IMG/VR virus record: IMGVR_UViG_3300037264_001680
Coordinates: 1-21,083 of that record
DNA: 21,083 nt
Source: a virus
Strand: one strand, 5' to 3'
Part shown: piece by piece, positions 7,746 to 14,952 of the stretch
Numbering within the stretch: the first letter of the stretch is position 1
How the letters are laid out: every line of letters begins with the position of its first letter
The notes under the pieces: generated by a model
Told to the model about the DNA's origin: nothing
The model's database searches: none
Seen by the model: the letters and a program-made list of their open reading frames with translations, nothing else
Program-made: the position numbers and the translations under genes

Positions 7746-8212
7746 TACGGAGCGCTCGCCGAATACCAGTAAACAATCTCAACCGGGATACTCACCACCG
7801 CCGACTTATCCCCAGTAACAATCACATTCTCACTGACTACTTTTGCAAATCTCCCGTTCGCCCCAAGCGACACCGGGGAATCGCACAGCTTGGCAACGTC
7901 AGCAATGATCTTACCCGCTGGCGTCTGCGGACCTGACTGTCTTGGACCAGACACGTAGGCACGTACCGTTGGCGTCATCGTGCACAGACGCTTGGTCCCT
8001 GTAAACGCGCTAATTGGAACCGACGACTCAGGATCATCCAAGGTTAGAAATGCCTTGTCCATACTCGTTGTCACATCGTCTGGATGAACGGCATTGCGCT
8101 CCACCGCCGTCTCTCCAAGTGCAACATCGACGTTAGATTCATAGCCCGCTGCAACACTGATCCCCGCTAACCCCACGGCAAAGTTGTTGAGTATCGTTTC
8201 CCTGACGCTCAT
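7745..8212 (-). CDS. Head-tail joining / tail terminator-like protein
   Basis: This 155-residue protein starts MSVRETILNNFAVGLAGIS and ends AVVSIPVEIVYWYSASAP. A short helix with a hydrophobic face, an acidic and Thr-rich centre and a final strand pair resemble the gpU/gp17-like tail terminator layout or the minor tail proteins that act at the head-tail interface. The ATG overlaps the stop of the gp10-like gene upstream (ATGA). Context gives the job: connector, gp10-like, this gene, a second terminator-like gene, then the tube. I infer that it works at the neck; the precise component is uncertain. Confidence 0.55.
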   Translation of the reverse strand: MSVRETILNNFAVGLAGISVAAGYESNVDVALGETAVERNAVHPDDVTTSMDKAFLTLDDPESSVPISAFTGTKRLCTMTPTVRAYVSGPRQSGPQTPAGKIIADVAKLCDSPVSLGANGRFAKVVSENVIVTGDKSAVVSIPVEIVYWYSASAP

Positions 8213-8748
8213 TTTGCAGGCCCCATAAACGCATTCAATACGTCCTCAGTCATCTTACCACCAACTTTCTTGAGTGCGGGGTTGACGTATGGACGTTGCG
8301 GAATCCTAATTGTCCAAGACGAGCGAGTAGCACCTTGACTCAATGATCCAGTAGACTGACGTACCCTCCGAGACCGTGGCGTCGGACGAACAAACTTAAA
8401 CCCACGCAGAAAGCTACGCGCATGATGGATGATCGTTCCACCGAACTCATGGATTGCAGCATAGACGGTTGAAGTCGATACGTGCCCCTCCACCGCATCA
8501 CCAACAAGTGTAGCCGGTCGAGCAATCCACGATGAGCGCAAATCGCCACTCTGAACCCGAAGATGCTGTCCCGGATTCTTACCCTTGCGAGACACTCCCC
8601 CACCCTTAGACAGATTGATCTTAATCTCATTGCTCAGGCGATTCGTCGCTCGATCAATCCCAACCGCCAGACGCTTCTTGACGTTCTCACCGAGACGCGC
8701 AATCTTCTTTGGCAACCCGTGAGGTAGATTGACTTCAATGCGTATCAT
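8209..8748 (-). CDS. HK97 gp10-like / virion morphogenesis neck protein
   Basis: With the start at the ATG 8748 the product has 179 residues and begins MIRIEVNLPHGLPKK. A GTG 21 nt further upstream (8769) is in frame but has no ribosome binding site and overlaps the connector gene by 25 nt, whereas 8748 forms an ATGA overlap with the connector stop. The features are typical of the gp10/gpG virion morphogenesis family: a basic N-terminal helix (NVKKRLAVGIDRATNRL), LRVQSGDLRSSW, the hallmark VYAAIHEFGGTI, and near the end IPQRPYVNPALKK. A basic insert (RSRRVRQSTGSLSQGATRSS) separates the last two motifs. Members act in the neck, attaching or completing the tail after packaging. Confidence 0.78.
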   Translation of the reverse strand: MIRIEVNLPHGLPKKIARLGENVKKRLAVGIDRATNRLSNEIKINLSKGGGVSRKGKNPGQHLRVQSGDLRSSWIARPATLVGDAVEGHVSTSTVYAAIHEFGGTIIHHARSFLRGFKFVRPTPRSRRVRQSTGSLSQGATRSSWTIRIPQRPYVNPALKKVGGKMTEDVLNAFMGPAK

Positions 8749-9308
8749 CCAAAGCTCACAATTCGCCACGGATTGAGTAGAGTTTCAATACCAATCGGAA
8801 TCTCGGACAAGGCGTAACTAATCGAATTCTGAGTATCCGACTTCGTAGTCACACCCACACGATCATGCTTAGTTGACAACCACTCAGAAACGCACCACTT
8901 GACCGTTGCCCTTTTGATCTGATTCGGTATATCATCCGGCTCCCAGCCATGCCGATACACCAAGTCGATGTTCTGTGATCCACTCGTGAACACACGATCC
9001 AAAAGACGAACCTCCCCAGTCTTCGGATAGAAGACGCGCTGTGTTGCCGCCGTGACTGTAATATCGTCAATCACCACCGTCGTAACTGAGATCAAGTACG
9101 GCTTTAGCAGCAGCATGTCTGTCCCGTCACCGTCAACCGATTCCGTGACGTTACGGGCAACAACGGGACGGCCAAGATAGTCCTCAACCGCCCCGCTGAT
9201 CGCCTCAACCAAGACAATAAGCTGGTCGTTTGCCGATTCGTCTGTAATTTCTAATGCCGACTTCACATCTTCGACATCGACAATCGGCAGAGACGCAACG
9301 TGTGTCAT
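8745..9308 (-). CDS. Head-tail connector (HK97 gp6-like)
   Basis: The 187-residue protein begins MTHVASLPIVDVEDVKSALEITD and continues with NDQLIVLVEAISGAVEDYLGR. This is the classic start of gp6-like DNA packaging/connector proteins: a short strand, then a helix with DE(D/N)..L..L...A...vE.ylgR. The later WEPDDIPNQIKRATVKWCVSEW also fits (P..I..Ai...v...). Such proteins form a ring under the portal and provide the platform for the neck. The ATG overlaps the stop of the 71-residue gene (ATGA) and the stop overlaps the next start (ATGA), giving tightly coupled translation. Confidence 0.82.
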   Translation of the reverse strand: MTHVASLPIVDVEDVKSALEITDESANDQLIVLVEAISGAVEDYLGRPVVARNVTESVDGDGTDMLLLKPYLISVTTVVIDDITVTAATQRVFYPKTGEVRLLDRVFTSGSQNIDLVYRHGWEPDDIPNQIKRATVKWCVSEWLSTKHDRVGVTTKSDTQNSISYALSEIPIGIETLLNPWRIVSFG

Positions 9309-9520
9309 TTATTCTTACCCGGTCCCGGCTGCATCTTGTTAGCGGCGGGAACGGCTTCGGCCTTTTCTCCCACCGCCTCGAAGTTGTTCGGAAAGTCAGA
9401 GCATACTTGCGCCGCTTTCTCGGCAGAGCATTCGTAGACACCCGCTGTCTCGCAATGCAGATACGGGTCATCAGAGTGGTATCCGGCCATGACTTCCGTT
9501 GGTTTGAACTTCACCTTCAT
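9305..9520 (-). CDS. Small capsid-region protein (71 aa)
   Basis: The 71-residue product begins MKVKFKPTEVMAGYHSDDP and contains SAEKAAQVCSDFPNNFEAV, followed by an Ala/Pro/Lys tail. Small proteins with an E-K-A-x-x-(V/L)-x-x-D-(F/Y)-P-x-x-(F/W) pattern are common between capsid and connector genes of tailed phages, but their function is unknown to me. The start is well supported by GGAGG 6 nt upstream (9530 region), and the stop overlaps the connector start. It has two Cys (C23, C31) before the motif. Confidence 0.72.
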   Translation of the reverse strand: MKVKFKPTEVMAGYHSDDPYLHCETAGVYECSAEKAAQVCSDFPNNFEAVGEKAEAVPAANKMQPGPGKNK

Positions 9521-9533
9521 CGTAGACCTCCGA

Positions 9534-9911
9534 TTACCAGTTCGACTTCTGCCAGACGATCAGAATGTCACTGGACGCCGTTGTTGCCGTACCGCATCGG
9601 ATCGTGTCATTGTCCTGAATGTAGGTCGAATCAGTCTGATTCACGATTGCCATAGCGTTATTAGCGGTAGAGTCAAACTCCAAACACAAGAGAATGTGAT
9701 CGGCTGTCTTGATTCCGGGAACATAGAATGACACATTCGCCGAAACCGCTCCCCATGTTCCCGAAAAAGACTGCGGGCGTAGGTCTGGATATGAACTGCG
9801 AAACCACCCTGCGTTCTTTCCCGACGGGGTTGACTCGACAATCTGAACGGTAAGCACCGCCACAATAATCGTGAGTATCGCAACCCCGGTAGCAAACTTG
9901 AGTTTCTGCAT
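9534..9911 (-). CDS. Small membrane-anchored beta-rich protein, unknown function
   Basis: I place the start at the ATG 9911, which has GGAGGAAAGAGGA just upstream; the longer frame back to 10001 runs into the capsid gene and has no such site. The 125-residue product begins MQKLKFATGVAILTIIVAVL, a basic start plus a ~20-residue hydrophobic helix that looks like a signal anchor. The rest is a beta-rich domain (VSANVSFYVPGIKTADHILL ... NDTIRCGTATTASSDILIVW), a repeat-free layout seen in many uncharacterised phage proteins of capsid regions. It directly follows the capsid gene, separated by a hairpin. It could be a decoration or fibre-like protein or a membrane protein of infected cells; the hydrophobic N-terminus favours the latter. 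No family is recognised. Confidence 0.65.
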   Translation of the reverse strand: MQKLKFATGVAILTIIVAVLTVQIVESTPSGKNAGWFRSSYPDLRPQSFSGTWGAVSANVSFYVPGIKTADHILLCLEFDSTANNAMAIVNQTDSTYIQDNDTIRCGTATTASSDILIVWQKSNW

Positions 9912-9930
9912 TCCTCTTTCCTCCATGATA

Positions 9931-9956
9931 CGGGGCCACCGTGATAGGTAGCCCCG
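9931..9956 (-). promoter_or_regulatory. Hairpin after the capsid gene
   Basis: CGGGGC (9931-9936) pairs with GCCCCG (9951-9956) and, after one mismatch, ACC with GGT around a 6-nt loop. It begins 15 nt after the capsid stop and has no T-run on the minus strand, so it is more likely an mRNA stabiliser or a partial attenuator than a true terminator. Confidence 0.5.
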
Positions 9957-9970
9957 GTTAGTCATTCCGT

Positions 9971-12067
9971 TTACGGATACGTCACGTTGAAACGCTCCCA
10001 AGCGATATCGTGATCGGTTGCACGCATCGGCTGGAAGTCCTCACGCATCGTTCCAACAATCTCGAACTGATCCGTGCTGATCTTATCGTCTACCTTCACC
10101 GTCACTTGGCGACGCGTCCCGATCTTCCACTCCTCACGCGCCACGGTCAGGACTACGGTGTTGTCCGTAGTCACCGCATCATGAAGTCCAGAAGCGTTCA
10201 GGTTCACCGGAACAAACTCGGACTGGAACAACGCGATGCCGCCAATAGCCACAAGAGCGCCATTGAGAATCGTCGCCAACGGCCCAAACTTGTCATAGGT
10301 CTGAACTTCGGCCAGTGCAACAGTGGTTAGGTACGTGACCGGATCGGTCAGGTGGAACACGCGCCGTGGATCAACGGCGTACTTACCCATCGACTTACGC
10401 GACGCCATGTATCCGGCTGTCGTGATTGCCGCGTTGTGATCGGTCGTGTTCGTTTGATCGTGGCACCACGCCCGTATACCAAGCCATGCCTTGCGCCGGT
10501 CATCGGCTGCCGTGACGTTTGAATCTTGATGCGTTCCCGCCGTGTCGCCATTGACAATCGCATCTTCCTCACCACGGGCCAGAGTGTTGGCAATTTCCTT
10601 CTGCAAGAAAGACATGGCCTCAATAGCCGCATCCTCGATCCATTCCGTCGATGTGAAGAATCGAGCCGCCAGCTTCTTGGCCGTAAACGTGGTCTTGCGC
10701 GTTCCCGGTGTTGATGCAGAGATCGCCGTTGCAGAATCGGAAGTAGATTCTCCCGGCAAATACGACGTGCCAGTCCCGCTTTGCACGGGCCAGTCATACA
10801 CCTTGCTCGGCATCGGGAATGTGGTAAACTGACGGGCCACCTGACGCTCCAACTCGAAGATTTCGAGGAAGCTGGCGGTCATCATCGTAGGTACCCATTC
10901 CGTACCCTCTGCCGTTGTTGCGGTGTCCATTGCCCGACGAAATTCATTGAGCGCCGGAAGATAGGACTCCTTCCAGAACTTCAACGACTTCGGCCCGGCA
11001 TACCCGCTGCCTGACGCAGACGCGAGCACGTCGAGAATGTAAAGCGTATCCGATGCCTCATGGAAATTCCGCATGGCCTGAGCACGGAATCCATTAAGGT
11101 CAACAAACACGTCATTCGGTCTGTGGATCAATGCCCGAACATGCTCCGGCGACATACGCTGCTCTCCGGAGATTTCTACCTCCATGCGGGAGAGCTTCTT
11201 CGTCCGCATGTCGTAAAATCCCTTTGCCGCCTCCGTGCTCAACCCTGACGCATTCTCCCGTTGATACTTTGAGATTAGCGGTGACAACGGGACCAACGCC
11301 TTTTCGATCATCTCCTTGACTTCGGATTCGGTTTTGCCGTGAGCCGAATCCTTCAGTGACTTCAACTCGGCCTGAATGCTGCCGAGCTTTACTTCGACTT
11401 GCGTGACGGCATCTCCGATTGCCGTCTTTGTGTTTGCGCTGGCAGCAGCCACCGCCGATGGGAGGAGGTTCTTGGTTTTTTCCTCGATGACCCCCTCAAC
11501 AGCTTTGACTTGCTCTGGTGTGAGTTCGCTCATCCCAGAACCTCCTGTTTTGGTAGTGATTGGTTGACTTACTTCCTTCTTGAATCGTGATAAGTCCATA
11601 CTTTTCGATGTTGCAATACTGAACAACGCCTCACGGTTGGCCGGTACGTTGACAATGGAGACTTCCAGTAATTGCACTTCTTTCCAAATGGCGGGCTTCG
11701 CCGGATCATCCATCGGCTTTTCTAAAGTGACGCCAGAGAAACCAACCGAGAACGCCTTGAGTATTCCCTCTTGAATCAACTGCCAGATGTCCGGCGCCGT
11801 CTTGCTGATAAGAGCGCGGACCCATAGGCCCCTCATATCAATCGCCGCATCGAGGATTTTCCCTATCGGCTTGTCGAACCATGCGTGGTTCACAAGACTG
11901 ACAGGAAACTCCATGAATCGCGGCAACCATTTCCGAAACGCCTCCGGCTCAATGATCTCGTTGTAGGAATCGACTGCATCAGTCGATGCATATCCCTCGA
12001 TGATCCAATCACCATCGGCGTTCGTCGATAACGTGAAGTCGGGTCCGTGTGTGTATCTTGTCTGCAT
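9971..12067 (-). CDS. Fused HK97-type prohead protease - scaffold - major capsid protein
   Basis: This single 698-residue frame holds three normally separate functions. Residues 1-160 are a U35-type prohead serine protease: GYASTDAVDSYNEIIEPEAF, then SLVNHAW with likely catalytic His61, LKAFSVGFSG with likely Ser107, and LLEVSIVNVPANREAL with a possible third residue Glu135. Residues 180-290 are a charged helical stretch (EVKEMIEKALVPLSPLISKY) like the HK97 delta/scaffold domain. Residues ~300-698 are an HK97-fold capsid protein: KFWKESYLPALNEFRRAMDT, later KLAARFFTSTEWIEDA, LQKEIANTLARGEEDAIVNG, and the end PMRATDHDIAWERFNVTYP. The upstream ATG (12067) has only weak Shine-Dalgarno matches. 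A strong internal site precedes Met179. The protease would cleave the scaffold part during maturation; the site is not known. Confidence 0.9.
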   Translation of the reverse strand: MQTRYTHGPDFTLSTNADGDWIIEGYASTDAVDSYNEIIEPEAFRKWLPRFMEFPVSLVNHAWFDKPIGKILDAAIDMRGLWVRALISKTAPDIWQLIQEGILKAFSVGFSGVTLEKPMDDPAKPAIWKEVQLLEVSIVNVPANREALFSIATSKSMDLSRFKKEVSQPITTKTGGSGMSELTPEQVKAVEGVIEEKTKNLLPSAVAAASANTKTAIGDAVTQVEVKLGSIQAELKSLKDSAHGKTESEVKEMIEKALVPLSPLISKYQRENASGLSTEAAKGFYDMRTKKLSRMEVEISGEQRMSPEHVRALIHRPNDVFVDLNGFRAQAMRNFHEASDTLYILDVLASASGSGYAGPKSLKFWKESYLPALNEFRRAMDTATTAEGTEWVPTMMTASFLEIFELERQVARQFTTFPMPSKVYDWPVQSGTGTSYLPGESTSDSATAISASTPGTRKTTFTAKKLAARFFTSTEWIEDAAIEAMSFLQKEIANTLARGEEDAIVNGDTAGTHQDSNVTAADDRRKAWLGIRAWCHDQTNTTDHNAAITTAGYMASRKSMGKYAVDPRRVFHLTDPVTYLTTVALAEVQTYDKFGPLATILNGALVAIGGIALFQSEFVPVNLNASGLHDAVTTDNTVVLTVAREEWKIGTRRQVTVKVDDKISTDQFEIVGTMREDFQPMRATDHDIAWERFNVTYP
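11531..11546 (-). promoter_or_regulatory. Internal ribosome binding site and ATG for a separate scaffold-capsid product
   Basis: Within the protease-capsid frame a perfect AGGAGG (11541-11546) lies 7 nt before an in-frame ATG at 11533 (Met179, MSELTPEQVKAVEGV). The position is exactly between the protease domain and the scaffold/delta-like domain. Initiation here would give a 520-residue capsid precursor without protease. This is the likely main product, because capsid protein is needed in large excess over protease. Confidence 0.75.
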
Positions 12068-12083
12068 TACTTCGTTTTCCCTT

Positions 12084-12179
12084 CCGCAAAAAGGCCCGTC
12101 TCACCCTGTCCCACTTGGGAAGGACAGAGGATTCGGGCCCAAGATTTCGCGGTGCACTTAACCGGGAGCAAGCCGGTGC
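12084..12179 (-). promoter_or_regulatory. Structured leader ahead of the capsid gene
   Basis: The 126-nt gap 12068-12193 before the protease-capsid gene is highly structured. CCGC (12084-12087) pairs with GCGG (12149-12152), GGCCCG (12093-12098) with CGGGCC (12134-12139), and CTGTCC (12106-12111) with GGACAG (12122-12127). A second hairpin uses GCA/TGC and CCGG/CCGG between 12154 and 12179. It ends 16 nt before the capsid start. The function is unknown; control of translation, mRNA processing or partial termination are possible. Confidence 0.5.
12088..12139 (-). terminator. Terminator-like hairpin with T-run before the capsid gene
   Basis: On the minus strand the GGCCCG/CGGGCC stem with an inner CTGTCC/GGACAG stem is followed directly by TTTTT, the layout of an intrinsic terminator or attenuator. 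It lies only 20 nt before the capsid start, leaving no room for a new promoter, so complete termination here would silence the capsid gene. Partial attenuation or antitermination is more plausible. Confidence 0.4.
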
Positions 12180-12193
12180 GCTGTAATAATTTG

Positions 12194-12391
12194 TTAGATC
12201 ATAGTTTCAAATCGTACTTCCGGGTCACGCATTGCCCGGTCGATAAAATTCATATCTCCGGTGACGATTCGCACCCCCCGCCTGAGAAATACAATCACTC
12301 CATCCATCATTGCGTGACGTGCCCGTGGGTCATATACCACGCCACTGACATCAGCGACGCCTGGATGAATACATTGACTCGTGATTATCAT
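12194..12391 (-). CDS. Small protein of unknown function (65 aa)
   Basis: The chosen ATG at 12391 has CGGAGGAG about 5 nt upstream, a strong site; an in-frame GTG at 12418 lacks one. The product begins MIITSQCIHPGVADVSGVVY and carries PRARHAMMDGVIVFLRRGVR in the middle. It lies between the secreted protein gene and the capsid gene, 33 nt after the former. No signal peptide, clear motif or family is visible. Coding is supported by the ribosome binding site, by filling the gap in the operon and by plausible composition. Confidence 0.6.
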   Translation of the reverse strand: MIITSQCIHPGVADVSGVVYDPRARHAMMDGVIVFLRRGVRIVTGDMNFIDRAMRDPEVRFETMI

Positions 12392-12424
12392 CAGCGCTCC
12401 TCCGAATTCCAACACCACCGAAAA

Positions 12425-12886
12425 TTACTTTCGCCCCCATGCGTTCGCCCTGATCGTAAGGCGCGTTCCCGTACTGTCCGTCTTTGTCCCATGATGCGCG
12501 ATAAAACGCACCTTGCGCCACTTCTGCCAAGCAACATCCTTGAACGCCGCGAGAGAATCAGTGACGACGAGAGAGTCTATTGGGCTCCAGAATAGTTCAT
12601 CATTCGATACCTGAACAACCACAGACACAGCACCCGAATCACCGTCAGCACCACATGGCGCACATCCCGGCACTGACTTGACTTGGAATGTAAGATCATC
12701 CCAATACACGGCCTCGTAGATTACGGACGTATCATAATCGACCCTTTTTGCCGTTGCTGAATCGCCGAGAATCCAGTTGGTCGTCCCGGAAGAATCATCG
12801 ACAACCCGAATATCATCCTCATGAATCCCGGCAAACGCAGACGAGGGAAGTACGAGTAGAGCAAGAATGATGAGCTTTGCTTTCAT
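12425..12886 (-). CDS. Secreted beta-rich protein of the head module, unknown function
   Basis: The start is placed at the ATG 12886, with TTGGAGTGACT before it overlapping the portal stop; the frame could extend upstream to 12916 but would overlap the portal gene. The 153-residue product begins MKAKLIILALLVLPSSAFAG, a textbook signal peptide with likely cleavage after AFA (residue 19). The mature part has a Cys pair (GCAPCGADGDSG) and a beta-rich end with SNDELFWSPIDSLVV, AWQKWRKVRFIAHHG and TDSTGTRLTIRANAW. These strands resemble phage virion surface or fibre-like domains, yet export suggests an action at or outside the membrane of the infected cell. No family is recognised. It is encoded 2 nt after the portal stop, so it is expressed with the head genes. 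Confidence 0.7.
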   Translation of the reverse strand: MKAKLIILALLVLPSSAFAGIHEDDIRVVDDSSGTTNWILGDSATAKRVDYDTSVIYEAVYWDDLTFQVKSVPGCAPCGADGDSGAVSVVVQVSNDELFWSPIDSLVVTDSLAAFKDVAWQKWRKVRFIAHHGTKTDSTGTRLTIRANAWGRK

Positions 12887-12888
12887 AG

Positions 12889-14952
12889 TCACTCCAATAC
12901 CGCCAAGACGGTACACCGACAGTTTATGACCTCTTCCGGCGGTCCGTCGCCGCCAGGATACTGCATTCCGTTTGAAAACAAATTACTTATTTCAACCACT
13001 TCTCCGTCCAGCACTTGATGCGAGTCACGCACATCGGCATCGCGAGACGACAACCACTCTTTCTTTTCGACTCCCGACTGAGCAAAGCCCTCCATCGTCG
13101 CGCCGTTGTTCGCCCCGATCACTTCCGTTCGGGCAATCGTCATCGAACGCGATGGAGTCATATCCTCAAACATATCCCGAATCTGCCGAGCCGTCTCGCT
13201 GATCGTAAGATTCGAATTGCTCGCATCAACGAGAATTGCAGTAATCATATCCTTCGTCGTGTTGTTGACGCGGGTAATCTTGAGAATCTTCCCGGCAATC
13301 AGATTAGCCACGCGAGGATCGGTCACGTTCCACACAGACGGATCGCCAATCAGCTTCGCAGCATTAGCCCCCGCTTGATTCACGATGCTACGAATGAGCG
13401 GCGTAACCCTTGCCCGCAATTCCTCATTCTCTTGGGCGAGATCAAAGAGGGCGAACAACTCATTCGGCTCTATGGCCTTTACGGATTCAGGGACGCCGGC
13501 GCCAGACATGGCATGAGCGAACAACTGATTGATCGCCTGCTCAATTCTCTCTGCTTGCTGATTGAAATAGGATCGCATCGCACCAGCAAACTTCGACTCC
13601 TGCTTTGTCAACCCATCAGCAAAGGCCCGCCACTTGTCCTCACGCGACATCTTGCGATAGACGCCCTTCGTGATAGTCGGTCGATCAGTCGAGAGAGTAC
13701 CACCAGCGAACAGACCAGCAAACGGGTCTTCAGGGAAATCGTCGCCACCTTCAATCGGCTCCATCTGCAAATCAAGACGTACCTCGTTTCTGGTCAACAC
13801 CTTCTCACGCAAATAAATCTGGTGTATGCGGGCCTTGCGCTCCTGGTCCTCTTGAAGTACGTCAATGCCGGAGTAATCAAACTCAACATACAACCCAGAA
13901 TCCTTGCCGAACCACACGTCGATGAATTGGTTATTGATCGCGTCTTGCAACAACGCACCCATCGGCTTGATCGTGTACTGGTAGAACGCCAAAAGCTGTT
14001 GCGTCGAATTGGCGAAGTTGGCCCGATCCAGATCGCCGACAATAAACGGCGGCACGCCAAACACCGCTAATATCTCAGTCATGGCCAGCTTGTCGAGGGC
14101 GATAAACTCGCCATCTTTCGCCGTCGATGCCGTATCCTGAAACGTCGTCGCCGCATCAAGATGCGCTATGCCGCGAGCACGTTTGCCATCCGATCCATAC
14201 GCCTTATACCATGCCTTGAGGTTGCGCTCCTTGCTTGCATCGTCAAGAAAGCCGGTAGCTGTCAGCGTCCCACTCGGAGTTGCACCGTTCTTGAAGAAAT
14301 TAGAGTTGTGACGCATGAGGTAGTATTCCATCAGGATCGGATTCTGAGCAATCTTGATCGGCGACAATCCCCTCGTGTCATCGAACGGATTGTAATTCAT
14401 CGGATGCACGACAAACTCAGGCGCATACGTCGTCCGCTGCCCCATTTGCGAATAGACGTAACCAGAAATAATCCCAACCTGGGAAACTTTCACTTCCTCA
14501 ATGAATCGTGACTTCAGCAACTGCAACCGTTCAGGCACGCCACCAAACTTCTCCCCAGACGATCCGTTCTCGACAAAGATCAACGCTTCGCCGTTCAGCG
14601 CAAGCGAAGCCGAGGCCCGGCGAATAAAGTCAACGCCACTCATACGAGGCGACGGCGACCAAAGCAGATCGGCAACGACATGCTCACCGACAAACACTTC
14701 CTCCCGCTCAACATCTGCGCCCTTCCCAGTTTCCCGATACACACGCAACGGAACATCACTCATCGTGGACGAAATGACGGACACGCAACGGTTGACCCAT
14801 GTGTTGGCGGCGTAGGCCAACTCAAGCGTTTCGTAATCCTGCGGAACCTCACTTGTAGTGACGCTGCTATAACCGACGCCGCCTGGACCGGGGAGAAACG
14901 TCTTAATCCGGTCAGCCAGATAGCGGGCGATCTTGTCGGGGAGTAACTTCAC
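12889..14952 (-). CDS. Portal protein fused to a MuF (SPP1 gp7-like) head morphogenesis domain
   Basis: Residues 1-410 of this 687-residue protein are an HK97-type portal: ANTWVNRCVSVISSTMSDVP, ASLALNGEALIFVENG, GLSPIKIAQNPILMEYYLMR, the FGVPPFIVGDLDRANFANST segment, and LTRNEVRLDLQMEPIEGGDD. Residues 585-687 are a MuF-type domain with IARTEVIGANNGATMEGF (606-623), RDADVRDSHQVLDGEVV (637-653) and the closing YPGGDGPPEEVINCRC (665-680). A helical linker (430-560) joins the two. The portal is the 12-fold vertex through which DNA is packaged; MuF proteins are minor head proteins thought to act in early infection. The gene starts with GTG at 14952, overlapping the terminase stop (GTGA). Usual portals have 400-500 residues, so the extra length is explained by the fusion. 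Confidence 0.92.
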   Translation of the reverse strand: MKLLPDKIARYLADRIKTFLPGPGGVGYSSVTTSEVPQDYETLELAYAANTWVNRCVSVISSTMSDVPLRVYRETGKGADVEREEVFVGEHVVADLLWSPSPRMSGVDFIRRASASLALNGEALIFVENGSSGEKFGGVPERLQLLKSRFIEEVKVSQVGIISGYVYSQMGQRTTYAPEFVVHPMNYNPFDDTRGLSPIKIAQNPILMEYYLMRHNSNFFKNGATPSGTLTATGFLDDASKERNLKAWYKAYGSDGKRARGIAHLDAATTFQDTASTAKDGEFIALDKLAMTEILAVFGVPPFIVGDLDRANFANSTQQLLAFYQYTIKPMGALLQDAINNQFIDVWFGKDSGLYVEFDYSGIDVLQEDQERKARIHQIYLREKVLTRNEVRLDLQMEPIEGGDDFPEDPFAGLFAGGTLSTDRPTITKGVYRKMSREDKWRAFADGLTKQESKFAGAMRSYFNQQAERIEQAINQLFAHAMSGAGVPESVKAIEPNELFALFDLAQENEELRARVTPLIRSIVNQAGANAAKLIGDPSVWNVTDPRVANLIAGKILKITRVNNTTKDMITAILVDASNSNLTISETARQIRDMFEDMTPSRSMTIARTEVIGANNGATMEGFAQSGVEKKEWLSSRDADVRDSHQVLDGEVVEISNLFSNGMQYPGGDGPPEEVINCRCTVLAVLE

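Noticed and set aside
12068-12193. Coding sequence on the minus strand reading into the capsid gene
   Set aside because: One frame is open for about 40 codons and looks partly protein-like, but it has no ATG/GTG start or ribosome binding site and a stop overlapping the capsid start region; the stems suggest a leader.
12047-12595. 182-codon plus-strand ORF
   Set aside because: It runs antisense over three minus-strand features, with Cys/His/Arg-rich composition and no ribosome binding site; a shadow.
13015-14070. 351-codon plus-strand ORF antisense to the portal gene
   Set aside because: The portal frame has clear family motifs throughout; the antisense product is Arg/His/Leu-rich with no motif and no start signal.
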